From assembly GCF_015355765.1 (NCBI RefSeq), contig NZ_JACWNA010000018.1, positions 23,040 through 87,039 of the forward strand: 64,000 nt of DNA, in the 5' to 3' direction. Position numbers and translations under genes: made by a program. Below are positions 8,551 through 16,321 of this stretch, one piece after another. Source of the DNA: Actinomyces haliotis (GTDB lineage Bacteria; Actinomycetota; Actinomycetes; Actinomycetales; Actinomycetaceae). Under the pieces are notes generated by a model. That model had not been told where the DNA came from and did no database searches. It saw only the letters and a program-made list of their open reading frames with translations. The stretch's first letter is position 1, and each line of letters opens with the position of its first letter.

Positions 8551-9722
8551 AGCACGACCTCCAGCTGGGTTCCAGGACCCGCGGGACGGACGACGACGCC
8601 GTCGGGAGCGGGGCTGACGACTGTGAGCGTGCCGCCCGCGGCCTCGACGCGCTCGCGCAGACCGGTCAGGCCGTTGCCGGGAGCGGCCAGGCCGAGACCG
8701 GCTCCGTCGTCGGTGACGCGCAGCAGGCCCGGTCCCAGCTCGACGACGACGCTGCGCGCCCCGGCGTGGCGCAGCAGGTTCGTCGTCGCCTCCCGCAGCG
8801 CCCAGGACAGGAGCTCGCGCTGGGGCAGCGGCACGTCCCGGGCACGTCCCCGCACGGACAGGTCGATCTGCGCGGCGTCGCACGCGGTGCCGGTCGCCTC
8901 GACCTGCCCGGCGAGGTCCGGCGTGCGAAGTCGGGTCACGGTCGAGCGGACGTCGGCGAGGGCCGCACGCGAGAGCTCGACGATCTCGCCCAGCTCGGCC
9001 TCGGCGCGCCGCGGGTCGACGCCGACGAGCCGCTGGGCGACCTCGGTCTTGAGCGTGAGGACGGTGAGGGAGTGCCCGAGGATGTCGTGGACGTCGCGGC
9101 TGATCTCCTCACGCTCGCGGGCCGCGACGAGCTCGCGGTCCGCCGTGCGCCGCCTCTCGCTCACCTCAGCGCCGATCCTGCCAATGGCGATCGAGAGGCA
9201 CGACATCGAGCAGCCCGCTGCCATCCAGACGGCCTCCACCGGGGCGCCCGCGAGGACCGGCAGGAGGACGGTGACGACGCACGCGGCCGCGACGAGCGCG
9301 ATCCCGGTGGTCAGGGTCGTCGCGAAGAGGACGACGCCCGCGAGATAGGGCAGGTAGTAGGGCCCCCACCACGTGACGACAGGGAGGCAGACGGCGGCCA
9401 GGACGGTCAGACCGGCCAACGCCCCCGCCACCGGGCGGAGCTGCCGCCACAGGCTCGCGCCCACCGGGAGGTCCGCCCAGACGGGCTGGACTGACACGGT
9501 CCTCACGTACAGGACGGCGAAGGCGAGGATCGCGGCGCACACGCCGACCCTGACGGCGAGCGGGCCGTCCGCCTGGGCGACGTTGACCAGGGGGATCCCG
9601 AGGAAGAGCGCCCAGAAGGATGACTGCCAGTCGATGCCGTGCCACCGGCGGCCCGCTCCGGAGTCTGCCGTGTCGCGGGACTGGGCGTCACGCCCGGAGG
9701 GACACGACCTGGCGCCGCTCAC
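8547..9722 (-). CDS. Sensor histidine kinase, DesK/HisKA_3 type
   Basis: A 391-residue membrane sensor kinase. Several N-terminal transmembrane segments (about 35-170) are followed by the HisKA_3 dimerisation domain with phospho-acceptor His212 in DVHDILGHS. The HATPase domain has the N-box EATTNLLRHA and G-boxes DDGAGLG and GLTGLRERV. With almost no extracellular domain it resembles intramembrane-sensing kinases that watch the membrane or a transporter. The GTG at 9722 overlaps the permease stop (GTGA), and the stop overlaps the regulator start, so the genes are translationally coupled. Confidence 0.9.
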   Translation of the reverse strand: MSGARSCPSGRDAQSRDTADSGAGRRWHGIDWQSSFWALFLGIPLVNVAQADGPLAVRVGVCAAILAFAVLYVRTVSVQPVWADLPVGASLWRQLRPVAGALAGLTVLAAVCLPVVTWWGPYYLPYLAGVVLFATTLTTGIALVAAACVVTVLLPVLAGAPVEAVWMAAGCSMSCLSIAIGRIGAEVSERRRTADRELVAAREREEISRDVHDILGHSLTVLTLKTEVAQRLVGVDPRRAEAELGEIVELSRAALADVRSTVTRLRTPDLAGQVEATGTACDAAQIDLSVRGRARDVPLPQRELLSWALREATTNLLRHAGARSVVVELGPGLLRVTDDGAGLGLAAPGNGLTGLRERVEAAGGTLTVVSPAPDGVVVRPAGPGTQLEVVL

Positions 9723-10561
9723 GACCGCACCGTCGAGCGTCGGCGCGCCGCGGCGCACAGCAGCAGGAAGAGCGTCGTCCACCCCACCAGGTTAGCCAGG
9801 CCGTACCACAGCGGCTCGGAGACGGCGTCCGTCATCGAGCCGACGACGCCGTCGGTCAGGGGCCGCTGGGCCAGGACCGCCGGGCCGTACAGGGGAGTCC
9901 AGTGCGCGAGGGTGAACAGGACGCCGCTCAGCGGCATGAAGACGTTGCCGAGGAAGGCCATGATGCTGACCGAGGCGCTGGCGACCCCGACCGCGGTGTT
10001 CGAGGGCACCCAGAGCCCGGCGGCGAGGCCGAAGCAGGCGAAGGGCACGGCCGGCACGAGGCTGAGGACGAAGGACACTGCCCACCGTTCGGGCGAGTCG
10101 ATCGTGGCCCCCGTCAGGGCACCCGCCGCGAAGATGAGGACGGCGGGGATGATCGAGATCGTGACCGCGGTGAGCAGCTTGGCCAGGACGTACGAGCGCA
10201 GACCGCCCGCGGTGAGCGCGACCTGGCGGCCCCAGCCGCCGGCCTGCTCGACCGCCGCGCTCGCGGCGATCGAGGTGGCGGCGATCGCGGCGGAGAAGAC
10301 GGACATGTTGACCATGATCGCCGCGGTGACGTTCCCGTGGCCGACGGAGGTCGTCTGGAAGTCGCTCATCTTGCCGAAGAGGAGGTACATGCCCAGCGGC
10401 ATGAGGATCGTGAAGAAGAGCGTGTCCGCGCGGCGCAGGGTCGCCAGGGTCTCGACGCGCCAGTAGGTCCAGGGGAGTCCGGGCCGACGGCGCGAGGCTC
10501 GGCTCGCGCCGGCTGCTGCGGTGGTGAGGACGGGGACGTTGGTGGCTGGGGTCGTGGTCAT
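9719..10561 (-). CDS. ABC-2 type transporter permease
   Basis: A 280-residue membrane subunit of an ABC exporter with six predicted hydrophobic segments. An N-terminal cytoplasmic stretch leads into WRVETLATLRRADTLFFTILMP, the usual opening of ABC-2 (drug/lantibiotic export) permeases. It lies 80 bases after its ATPase gene and overlaps the sensor kinase by four bases. The ATPase-permease-kinase-regulator order is typical of self-regulated efflux systems for antibiotics or membrane-active peptides. The substrate cannot be read from sequence. Confidence 0.88.
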   Translation of the reverse strand: MTTTPATNVPVLTTAAAGASRASRRRPGLPWTYWRVETLATLRRADTLFFTILMPLGMYLLFGKMSDFQTTSVGHGNVTAAIMVNMSVFSAAIAATSIAASAAVEQAGGWGRQVALTAGGLRSYVLAKLLTAVTISIIPAVLIFAAGALTGATIDSPERWAVSFVLSLVPAVPFACFGLAAGLWVPSNTAVGVASASVSIMAFLGNVFMPLSGVLFTLAHWTPLYGPAVLAQRPLTDGVVGSMTDAVSEPLWYGLANLVGWTTLFLLLCAAARRRSTVRS

Positions 10562-10641
10562 GGCGGGTGCTCCTGAGGGGCTGTACGTGGGCGGGGGAGT
10601 GCGAGAGGTCGTGGGACGGGCTCCGGCTGAGGGCTGAGTGC

Positions 10642-11565
10642 TCACTTCTCGCCGGAGGCGACGAGGCCCGAGAAGATGTCGTCGAGGCTCGGGGCGCTGA
10701 TGCCCAGGTGGCGCGCGGGCGTGGTCGTGAGGAGGAGACGGGCGACGTCGTCGGGCGCCGTCGTGCGCAGCTCGACGTGCGCGCCGTGGACGGCCAGTCC
10801 GTTGACGCAGGATGACAGCGGCGCGAGCGCCGCGCGCACGGCGTCCTCGCCCGCGAGGCCGTCCCAGGTGGCCGTCACCGTGCTCGTGGTCTCCATCGCG
10901 CGCAGCTCGTCGATCGTGCCGTCGGCGACGAGCCGGCCGTGGTCGATGATGACGATCCGGTCGGCGAAGTCGGCGGCCTCCTGCAGGTAGTGGGTCGCGA
11001 AGACGAGGGCGCGCTCGCGGTCGTGGGCGAGCTCGCGCATGGTTGCCCAGAAGCCGGCACGGGCCGTGACGTCCATGCCGGTGGTCGGCTCGTCGAGCAC
11101 GAGCAGCTCGGGGTCCGGCAGGAGCGCGAGGGCGAGGCGCAGGCGCTGCCGCTCGCCGCCCGACAGGCGCGAGACGCGGCGCCGGAGCAGAGGACGCAGA
11201 CGCGTCCGCTCGACGACGTCGTCGACGTCGGGCTCGACGGCCTGGAGGGAGGCGACGACGTTGAGCGTATCCCCGACGGTGTATCCGGGCAGGAGGCCAC
11301 CGTCCTGGAGGACGGCGGAGACCCGTGAGGCGGCGACGGCCTCGGCGGGCGCCTCGCCGAGCACGCGGACGGTGCCGGAGGTGGGGCGGGTGAAGCCGAG
11401 GACGGTGTCGAGGGTGGTGGACTTCCCGGCGCCGTTCGGCCCGAGGAAGGCGACGACCTCGCCGCGGCGGACGGTCAGGCTGAGGCCGTCGACGGCGCGG
11501 ACGGCCCCGAAGGTCTTGGTGAGGTCCTGGATCTCGACGGCGGGGGAGGCGGGCTGCGCGTTCAT
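10642..11565 (-). CDS. ABC exporter ATP-binding protein
   Basis: A 307-residue ATPase that powers the permease encoded next. It shows Walker A GPNGAGKST, the Q-loop VLQDGGLLPG, signature LSGGERQR, Walker B LLVLDEPTTGMD and the switch histidine in ATHYLQEA. A C-terminal extension of about 90 residues follows, as in DrrA/CcmA-like drug-export ATPases. It is the first gene of the exporter/two-component operon. The 200-base region upstream contains a 14-bp palindrome and element B copy 3. Confidence 0.92.
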   Translation of the reverse strand: MNAQPASPAVEIQDLTKTFGAVRAVDGLSLTVRRGEVVAFLGPNGAGKSTTLDTVLGFTRPTSGTVRVLGEAPAEAVAASRVSAVLQDGGLLPGYTVGDTLNVVASLQAVEPDVDDVVERTRLRPLLRRRVSRLSGGERQRLRLALALLPDPELLVLDEPTTGMDVTARAGFWATMRELAHDRERALVFATHYLQEAADFADRIVIIDHGRLVADGTIDELRAMETTSTVTATWDGLAGEDAVRAALAPLSSCVNGLAVHGAHVELRTTAPDDVARLLLTTTPARHLGISAPSLDDIFSGLVASGEK

Positions 11566-11623
11566 GACACGAGCGTCGCCCGGGGTGCCTCGGCCGGGTA
11601 CTGGGCAGTGTCACCGCCTCGGC

Positions 11624-11637
11624 ATGACAGGTGTCAT
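11624..11637. promoter_or_regulatory. Palindromic operator candidate (ATGACA-GG-TGTCAT)
   Basis: A perfect 14-bp inverted repeat about 60 bases before the ATPase ATG, with a further TGTCA half-site at about 11610. Its place before a self-contained ABC/two-component operon makes it the likely binding site of the NarL-type regulator. Confidence 0.5.
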
Positions 11638-11664
11638 CCGGTGCGCTTCGGCTGCGCCGAGAAC

Positions 11665-11723
11665 TCAGCGGGTCTGGCCTCAACCAGCGCACTTCTCGGG
11701 CTGAATAGGGCCAGGACCGCTGA
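11665..11723. repeat. Palindromic element B, copy 3 (degenerate)
   Basis: The arms TCAGCGGGTCTGGCCTC and AGGGCCAGGACCGCTGA are related to copies 1 and 2 with several mismatches. It lies between the exporter ATPase promoter and the 3' end of the next - strand operon. Confidence 0.65.
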
Positions 11724-11774
11724 ATGTTGGTGGACCGGCTGCGCAGGTGGGCGGCCGGCTGCCCATGATCGCCG

Positions 11775-12479
11775 TCAGCGCTCCGGCTCCCATCGGCGGA
11801 CCGCCAGCACGGCGAGGAGGACGACGGACACGGTGAGCGCCAGGCCCTGCGCCGGCCTCGTGGCGTCCTCGAGCCACGGGCGGAGCACCAGCCAGGGCCC
11901 GGCGTCGGGGACGAGCGCGTCGAGGAGGGCCCAGGCGACGAGCGCGACGAACCATGCGCGCGGCCACCCCCAGAGCTCCGCGGCGACGGCCAGGAGGATC
12001 CCCGTCCACAGCAGCCCGGTCCCCGCGCTCACGACCCAGGCGAGGAGACCGAGCAGACTCTCGACCGTGTACACCTCGTGCCCGGGGACCACGTGGAACA
12101 ACGCGATCCCGGTGGCCCCGACGATGGTATCGAGAGCGAGGAGGAAGCCGGTGACGAGCGCACCAGTGAGAAGCGTGGTGGTGCGGTCCGCGCCGGCGAG
12201 GACCGCGGCCCGCAGCTGACGCCAGACCCAGAGCCCGAGGAACAGGCTCGCGGCGAGGCAGACAACGACGCCCACGGGGGCGAGGACGAGAGCGTGCCGC
12301 AGGTCCTGGGTGACGAGCCCGCTGACGACGATGATGAGCGCGAGCATCGCGACAGGGACGAGGACGCCGAACGCGGCCGGCAGAAGCATCGCTCGAGCCA
12401 GACGGGCGGCCGTCCCGGCCGAAGCCGCGCCGGGGCGGGCGGTCACGCGGCGCCCGGAGCGTTCGATGGGCGCGCTCAT
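11775..12479 (-). CDS. Multi-spanning membrane protein of GntR/ABC operon
   Basis: A 234-residue hydrophobic protein with about six transmembrane segments and a short basic N-terminus (MSAPIERSGRR). I recognise no enzymatic motif. Its start overlaps the preceding membrane-protein gene by four bases (ATGA), making it the fourth gene of a GntR-ATPase-membrane-membrane operon like Bacillus ytrABC. The most economical role is an ABC permease subunit or an accessory membrane partner. The ATG at 12479 is preferred over the longer frame, which runs into the neighbouring gene. Confidence 0.75.
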   Translation of the reverse strand: MSAPIERSGRRVTARPGAASAGTAARLARAMLLPAAFGVLVPVAMLALIIVVSGLVTQDLRHALVLAPVGVVVCLAASLFLGLWVWRQLRAAVLAGADRTTTLLTGALVTGFLLALDTIVGATGIALFHVVPGHEVYTVESLLGLLAWVVSAGTGLLWTGILLAVAAELWGWPRAWFVALVAWALLDALVPDAGPWLVLRPWLEDATRPAQGLALTVSVVLLAVLAVRRWEPER

Positions 12480-13237
12480 CCCCGCGGCTCCCAGCGTGCG
12501 AGGAGCCAGGTGAGCGCGCCCGGCCCGACGAGCAGCGCCCACCCGAGGTGCGCGAGCCCGGTGCCGGTCGGGATCGTGAGCAGCTCGGCGCTCGGGAGGA
12601 ACCACTGGAGGATCCCGAGAACGCCCTGGTCACCGAGGACGCTGGGCGTGCCCACGATGAGCGCGACGAGGAGCGCCGCGGTGCCCCACGTGAGACGTCC
12701 GCGCCAGACGGCCCGGCCGAGCATGCCCAGGACGTCCACCGCGAGGCAGGTGACGGCGTAGTCGAGAAGCAGGCCGACGGCACCACCGGGTGCGGAGACG
12801 ACGACGCCCGGCGTCCGGGCGAAGGCCATCGCGAGGATGATCCCGGCGGGCAGCTGCAGGACCACGAGCAGCCCGAGGACTCCGAGGGCTGCGAGCCGGA
12901 CCACCCGCCGCGAGGCTCCGGCGTCGATGGCGCCGCGCAGGATCCCCCAGCACCCCACGGACCGCACGAGGCCGAGGAGCACCGTCACCGCGGCAAGGAT
13001 GCCGACGTACGAGAGCATCGGGGAGATGGGGCTGAGAGCGACCGTCCGGCCCGACATGACCCGGACGAGCAGGTATCCCGCGACGAGCAGGACGCCCAGG
13101 ACCTGCACACCGAGCACCATCCAGGCGCTCGTCGGCGCGATGAGGCGCACGAGTGAGCCCGCTGCGGCCAGCCGGCCGGTACCGGGACGTGAGCCCGCGC
13201 GAGCGCGGGCGGGCTGGCGACGCGGGAGGACACGCAT
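12476..13237 (-). CDS. Putative ABC permease of GntR/ABC operon
   Basis: A 253-residue membrane protein with an Arg-rich N-terminus (MRVLPRRQPARARAG) and about six hydrophobic segments. It begins one base after the ATPase stop and overlaps the next membrane gene by four bases. Sequence motifs are weak, so the permease assignment rests on context and topology. The paralog-like length and layout of the two membrane genes suggest a heterodimer driven by the single ATPase. Confidence 0.75.
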   Translation of the reverse strand: MRVLPRRQPARARAGSRPGTGRLAAAGSLVRLIAPTSAWMVLGVQVLGVLLVAGYLLVRVMSGRTVALSPISPMLSYVGILAAVTVLLGLVRSVGCWGILRGAIDAGASRRVVRLAALGVLGLLVVLQLPAGIILAMAFARTPGVVVSAPGGAVGLLLDYAVTCLAVDVLGMLGRAVWRGRLTWGTAALLVALIVGTPSVLGDQGVLGILQWFLPSAELLTIPTGTGLAHLGWALLVGPGALTWLLARWEPRG

Positions 13238-13238
13238 C

Positions 13239-14039
13239 TCAGGCTCCCTTCGCTGAGTAGTGCTCGAGGACGTCGGTGAGGTCTGCCAGTGGCGCCCCCG
13301 GTGGCGTGCAGGCGGCCCGGAGGTCGTCCGCGGAGCCGGCGGCGGTGACGGTGCCGGTCGCGAGCACGACGACGTCCTCGAGAAGGTCCTCGATCTCCGC
13401 GACCTCGTGCGCCGCGATGACGATCGTCGCCCGCTCGGCGACGTACTGCTCGAGCAGCGCGTCCCAGAAGCGGCGTCGGACGACGGCGTCCATCCCCAGG
13501 TGCACCTCGTCCAGGAGCAGCACGGGGGAGTGCGAGGCGAGCGCGAAGGCCGCGTCGACGGCGGAGCGCTGCCCCTGGGAGAGCCGGCGCGGGACGCAGT
13601 CAACGTCGACCTCGAAGCTGTCGAGGTAACGGGCCAGGTCCGTGGAGGACCACAAGGGCCTGGTCGTGCGCCACAGCTCGACTGAATCGGTGAGGCGGTT
13701 GTTCTCGAGCAGCGCGCGCCGCGTTCCGAGCAGCGTCACGGCCGCTCGTGGCCCGGGCGCGTCCCAGACCGGCTCGCCGTCGAGCAGGATCTCGCCGGTC
13801 CTCGGACGGCGCAGACCCGCGAGCAGGTCGAGGAGGGTGGACTTGCCGGCGCCGTTTCGGCCGAGCAGGCCGGTGACGGTCCCAGACCTCAGGGTGAGGT
13901 CGACGTCGTGGAGCTCCCAGGCGTGCGCGCTCCCGGGTAGGCGTCGGCGGTGGCGGTAGCCGAGGCCGCGCGTCGTCAGCGTCGGGCCCGTGCTGACGCC
14001 GTCGTGGAGCCGGGACGGGTCGAAGAGGGTCGTGCTCAT
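13239..14039 (-). CDS. ABC transporter ATPase, YtrB-like
   Basis: A 266-residue ATPase with Walker A GRNGAGKST, signature LSQGQRS, Walker B VLLLDEVHLGMD and H-loop AAHEVAEIEDL. The LSQGQ rather than LSGGQ signature and the TGLLGRNGAGKST form are typical of transporters governed by YtrA-type GntR repressors. The ATG overlaps the GntR stop (ATGA) and the membrane genes follow directly, so all four are coupled. Such systems respond to cell-wall antibiotics in Bacillus; the role here is inferred. Confidence 0.9.
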   Translation of the reverse strand: MSTTLFDPSRLHDGVSTGPTLTTRGLGYRHRRRLPGSAHAWELHDVDLTLRSGTVTGLLGRNGAGKSTLLDLLAGLRRPRTGEILLDGEPVWDAPGPRAAVTLLGTRRALLENNRLTDSVELWRTTRPLWSSTDLARYLDSFEVDVDCVPRRLSQGQRSAVDAAFALASHSPVLLLDEVHLGMDAVVRRRFWDALLEQYVAERATIVIAAHEVAEIEDLLEDVVVLATGTVTAAGSADDLRAACTPPGAPLADLTDVLEHYSAKGA

Positions 14040-14488
14040 GGCTGCTCCTTCAGGGGGTGAGGCGTCGCAGGGATGGCGGGGGAGCCGGAGTCCGGGGAAC
14101 CGGACGGGCCAGTGCGCCGTCGGTGGCTCAGGTGCGCGGCGACCGCGGCCAGGAGGGCGTCGTCGTCGAGCCCGAGCGCGCGGCCGGCGTCGAGCGCGGG
14201 GCCGAGGACGTCGTCGGCGTAGGTGGCGCGGCGCGCGGCGACGAGGCGCTTGCGGGCGCCGTCGGCGACGAACATCCCGATGCCGCGCCGCTTGACGACG
14301 AGGCCCTCGTCGACGAGCTGCGTGATGGCCTTGTTGGCGGTGGCGGGGTTGATCCGGTAGCGGGTCGCGTACTCGGTGGTCGAGGTGAGGCGGTCGCCGT
14401 CCGTGAGGGCGCCGGTGACGATCTGGGTGCGGACCTCGTCGGCGATCTGGAGGTAGATCGGGGTCGCGTCGTCGAAGCTGCGCGCCAT
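14036..14488 (-). CDS. GntR family regulator, YtrA subfamily
   Basis: A short 150-residue GntR repressor: an N-terminal winged helix (PIYLQIADEVRTQI, then the recognition helix around YRINPATANKAI) and a small C-terminal part, with no ligand-binding FCD or UTRA domain. This is the YtrA pattern. The ATG at 14488 is chosen because GAGGAGG lies 8 bases upstream; an in-frame GTG nine bases earlier would sit in that ribosome site. It heads the ABC operon and probably represses it through the inverted repeat at 14532-14547. Confidence 0.9.
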   Translation of the reverse strand: MARSFDDATPIYLQIADEVRTQIVTGALTDGDRLTSTTEYATRYRINPATANKAITQLVDEGLVVKRRGIGMFVADGARKRLVAARRATYADDVLGPALDAGRALGLDDDALLAAVAAHLSHRRRTGPSGSPDSGSPAIPATPHPLKEQP

Positions 14489-14531
14489 GACCGCCACCTC
14501 CTCGTGCGTCGTGTGCCGTCTGCCGGCGCGG

Positions 14532-14547
14532 TTAGTTACTCAACTAA
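14532..14547. promoter_or_regulatory. GntR operator candidate (TTAGTT-ACTC-AACTAA)
   Basis: A perfect 6-4-6 inverted repeat and a marked AT-rich island in a GC-rich region, 44 bases upstream of the GntR start. TAACTA within it could be the -10 of the - strand operon, which would let the repressor block its own promoter. Confidence 0.6.
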
Positions 14548-14650
14548 TGAACCACTGGACCTCCAGGCCGTCAAGCCCTTCCTGTGAGGCATCTCGCGAC
14601 CTCCGCGCCGTCACTGACCCGTCATCCGGTGGTCAGCCCCGTGGGCCGTC

Positions 14651-14659
14651 TGGCAGAAT
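14651..14659 (+). promoter_or_regulatory. Candidate rpsP promoter -10
   Basis: TGGCAGAAT reads as an extended -10 about 135 bases before rpsP. A similar TGGCAAACT lies before rplS, the other ribosomal protein gene of this cluster. No convincing -35 is seen. Confidence 0.45.
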
Positions 14660-14793
14660 CGGCTGCTGTACTCGGACGAGCGAGGGTCCCTCTCCCCGAC
14701 CCCGTCCCAGTCTCGGCACCCGCCGGACACCGTTGCTTGACCCCACCGGGGGCCGGCGCGCGCCAAACCATCCAGAACCAGGAGTTCAACCAA

Positions 14794-15276
14794 GTGGCAG
14801 TCAAGATTCGCCTCAAGCGCATCGGCAAGAAGTTCGCTCCCTTCTACCGCGTCGTCGTCCTCGACGGCCGCAAGAAGCGCGACGGCCGTGTCATCGAGGA
14901 GATCGGCGTCTACGACCCGATGCAGGAGCCCTCGCTCATCCGCATCGACTCGGAGCGCGTGAAGTACTGGCTCGGAGTCGGCGCCCAGCCCTCCGACACG
15001 GTCTTCAACCTGCTCAAGATCACCGGCGACTACCAGTCCTTCAAGGGCATCAAGGGCGCCGAGGGCACTCAGAAGTTCCGCGACCCCGAGGCCGAGGCCG
15101 CCGCCAAGGCCGACCGCATCAAGGCCCTCGCCGACGACGCTGAGAAGCGCAAGGCGGACGCCGCCGAGGAGAAGGCCAAGGCTGAGAAGGAGGCCGCTGA
15201 GGCCGCCGCCGAGGCCAAGGCCGCTGAGGAGGTTGCTTCTGACGAGGCTGCCGAGGCTCCGGCCGAGGAGGCCTGA
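14794..15276 (+). CDS. rpsP: 30S ribosomal protein S16
   Basis: Small-subunit ribosomal protein needed for 30S assembly. The first 90 or so residues are S16 ([33 protein letters not shown]). About 60 further residues form a charged Ala/Glu/Lys-rich helix, an actinobacterial-style extension, giving 160 residues against about 85 in E. coli. The GTG at 14794 has GGAG upstream and gives the correct S16 N-terminus. It opens the rpsP-khpA-rimM-trmD cluster. Confidence 0.97.
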   Translation: MAVKIRLKRIGKKFAPFYRVVVLDGRKKRDGRVIEEIGVYDPMQEPSLIRIDSERVKYWLGVGAQPSDTVFNLLKITGDYQSFKGIKGAEGTQKFRDPEAEAAAKADRIKALADDAEKRKADAAEEKAKAEKEAAEAAAEAKAAEEVASDEAAEAPAEEA

Positions 15277-15278
15277 TC

Positions 15279-15515
15279 ATGCTGGCCGACGCTCTCGAGC
15301 ACCTCGTGCGGGGCATCGTCGACAACCCCGACGACGTCACCGTCACCTCCCGGTCGCTGCGCCGCGGCGACCTGCTCGAGGTTCGGGTCAACCCCGAGGA
15401 CCTCGGTCGCGTCATCGGTCGCTCCGGCCGCACCGCCCGCGCCCTGCGCACGGTCGTCGGAGCCCTCGCCGACTCCCCGGTCCGCGTCGACGTCGTCGAC
15501 ACCGACCGCCGGTGA
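15279..15515 (+). CDS. khpA: KH-domain RNA-binding protein KhpA
   Basis: A 78-residue single KH-domain protein with the GRVIGRSG RNA-binding loop at about 46-53. In Gram-positive bacteria KhpA pairs with KhpB/Jag to bind RNA and influence cell elongation. It starts two bases after rpsP, its usual neighbour, so it is co-transcribed. Confidence 0.93.
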   Translation: MLADALEHLVRGIVDNPDDVTVTSRSLRRGDLLEVRVNPEDLGRVIGRSGRTARALRTVVGALADSPVRVDVVDTDRR

Positions 15516-15558
15516 GCACCAGCTGATCGCCAGATCGCAGCAGTCATCCGACTGAGCC

Positions 15559-15593
15559 GTCGCCCGGCTTCCCGCCACGGGGAGCCGGGCGAC
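15559..15593. terminator. Hairpin after khpA
   Basis: GTCGCCCGGCT at 15559-15569 pairs with AGCCGGGCGAC at 15583-15593, and the inner CCC/GGGG also pair. It probably separates rpsP-khpA from rimM, which has its own promoter. Confidence 0.6.
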
Positions 15594-15730
15594 GCGCGTT
15601 CCCGAGACCGGACGGCGCCGTCCAGCGTCCTACGTCGTGAAGTCAGCCGGCACCAAGGCTCGCACCCCCGCGGCGCGCGGTGCGAGGAACGGCTCACTGT
15701 CGCGCCCCGGGCGCTCCCAGGTCCCGACGG

Positions 15731-15736
15731 TAGGTT
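15731..15736 (+). promoter_or_regulatory. Leaderless -10 candidate for rimM
   Basis: TAGGTT lies 6 bases before the GTG of rimM, with no Shine-Dalgarno sequence. Transcription would begin at or next to the start codon. Confidence 0.5.
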
Positions 15737-15742
15737 GACACC

Positions 15743-16321
15743 GTGCTCCTCACCGTCGCCGTCATCGGCCCCGCTCACGCCCTCAAGGGCGAGGTCCGCC
15801 TCGAGATCCGCACCGACGACCCTGACGGGCGCCTCGCTCCCGGCGTCGTCCTGCCGACTGAGCCCGCCGAGCGCGGTCCCCTCACCGTCTCCCGCCTCCG
15901 ATTCGACGGTCAACGCTGGTTCGCGGCCTTCGAGGAGGCTCCCGACCGGACCGCCGCCGAGGCCCTGCGCGGTACCGCCCTCCTCGTCGACACCGACTCC
16001 GAGGACGCCGACGACGAGGACGACGAGTCCTGGTACCTCCACGAGCTCGTCGGGCTCACCGCCGTCCTCGCTGGCTCCGACGGTGCGGGCGCTGGTGACA
16101 GTGACGACGCCGCTTCCCGCACCGTCCTCGGTGAGGTCGTCGACCTCGAGGAGGGCGTCGCCCAGGACCGCCTCGTGATCCGCACCCCCGACGGCGAGGA
16201 GGTCGCCGCGCCCTTCGTCGAGGAGATCGTCCCCCAAATCGACCCCGAGGCCGGCACCGTCCTCATCGACCCGCCCGGCGGGCTCTTCCCCGGTCTCGGC
16301 GAGGCCGAGGAGGTGCACTGA
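15743..16321 (+). CDS. rimM: Ribosome maturation factor RimM
   Basis: A 192-residue factor for 30S head assembly that binds S19. The N-terminal RimM barrel opens with VAVIGPAHALKGEVRLE, and the C-terminal PRC-barrel part has WYLHELVGL, VVDLEEGVAQDRLVI and PFVEEIVP. An acidic Glu/Asp insert lies near 93-101 and a Gly/Asp-rich insert near 115-125. The stop is followed at once by the trmD start (TGA-GTG), so the two are coupled. Confidence 0.95.
   Translation: MLLTVAVIGPAHALKGEVRLEIRTDDPDGRLAPGVVLPTEPAERGPLTVSRLRFDGQRWFAAFEEAPDRTAAEALRGTALLVDTDSEDADDEDDESWYLHELVGLTAVLAGSDGAGAGDSDDAASRTVLGEVVDLEEGVAQDRLVIRTPDGEEVAAPFVEEIVPQIDPEAGTVLIDPPGGLFPGLGEAEEVH

Larger units (their letters stand above)
14489..14793. 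other. Divergent intergenic region gntR-rpsP
   Basis: About 305 bases without a gene. It contains the AT-rich operator of the GntR operon on the left and the rpsP promoter and leader on the right. I see no other structure. Confidence 0.7.
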
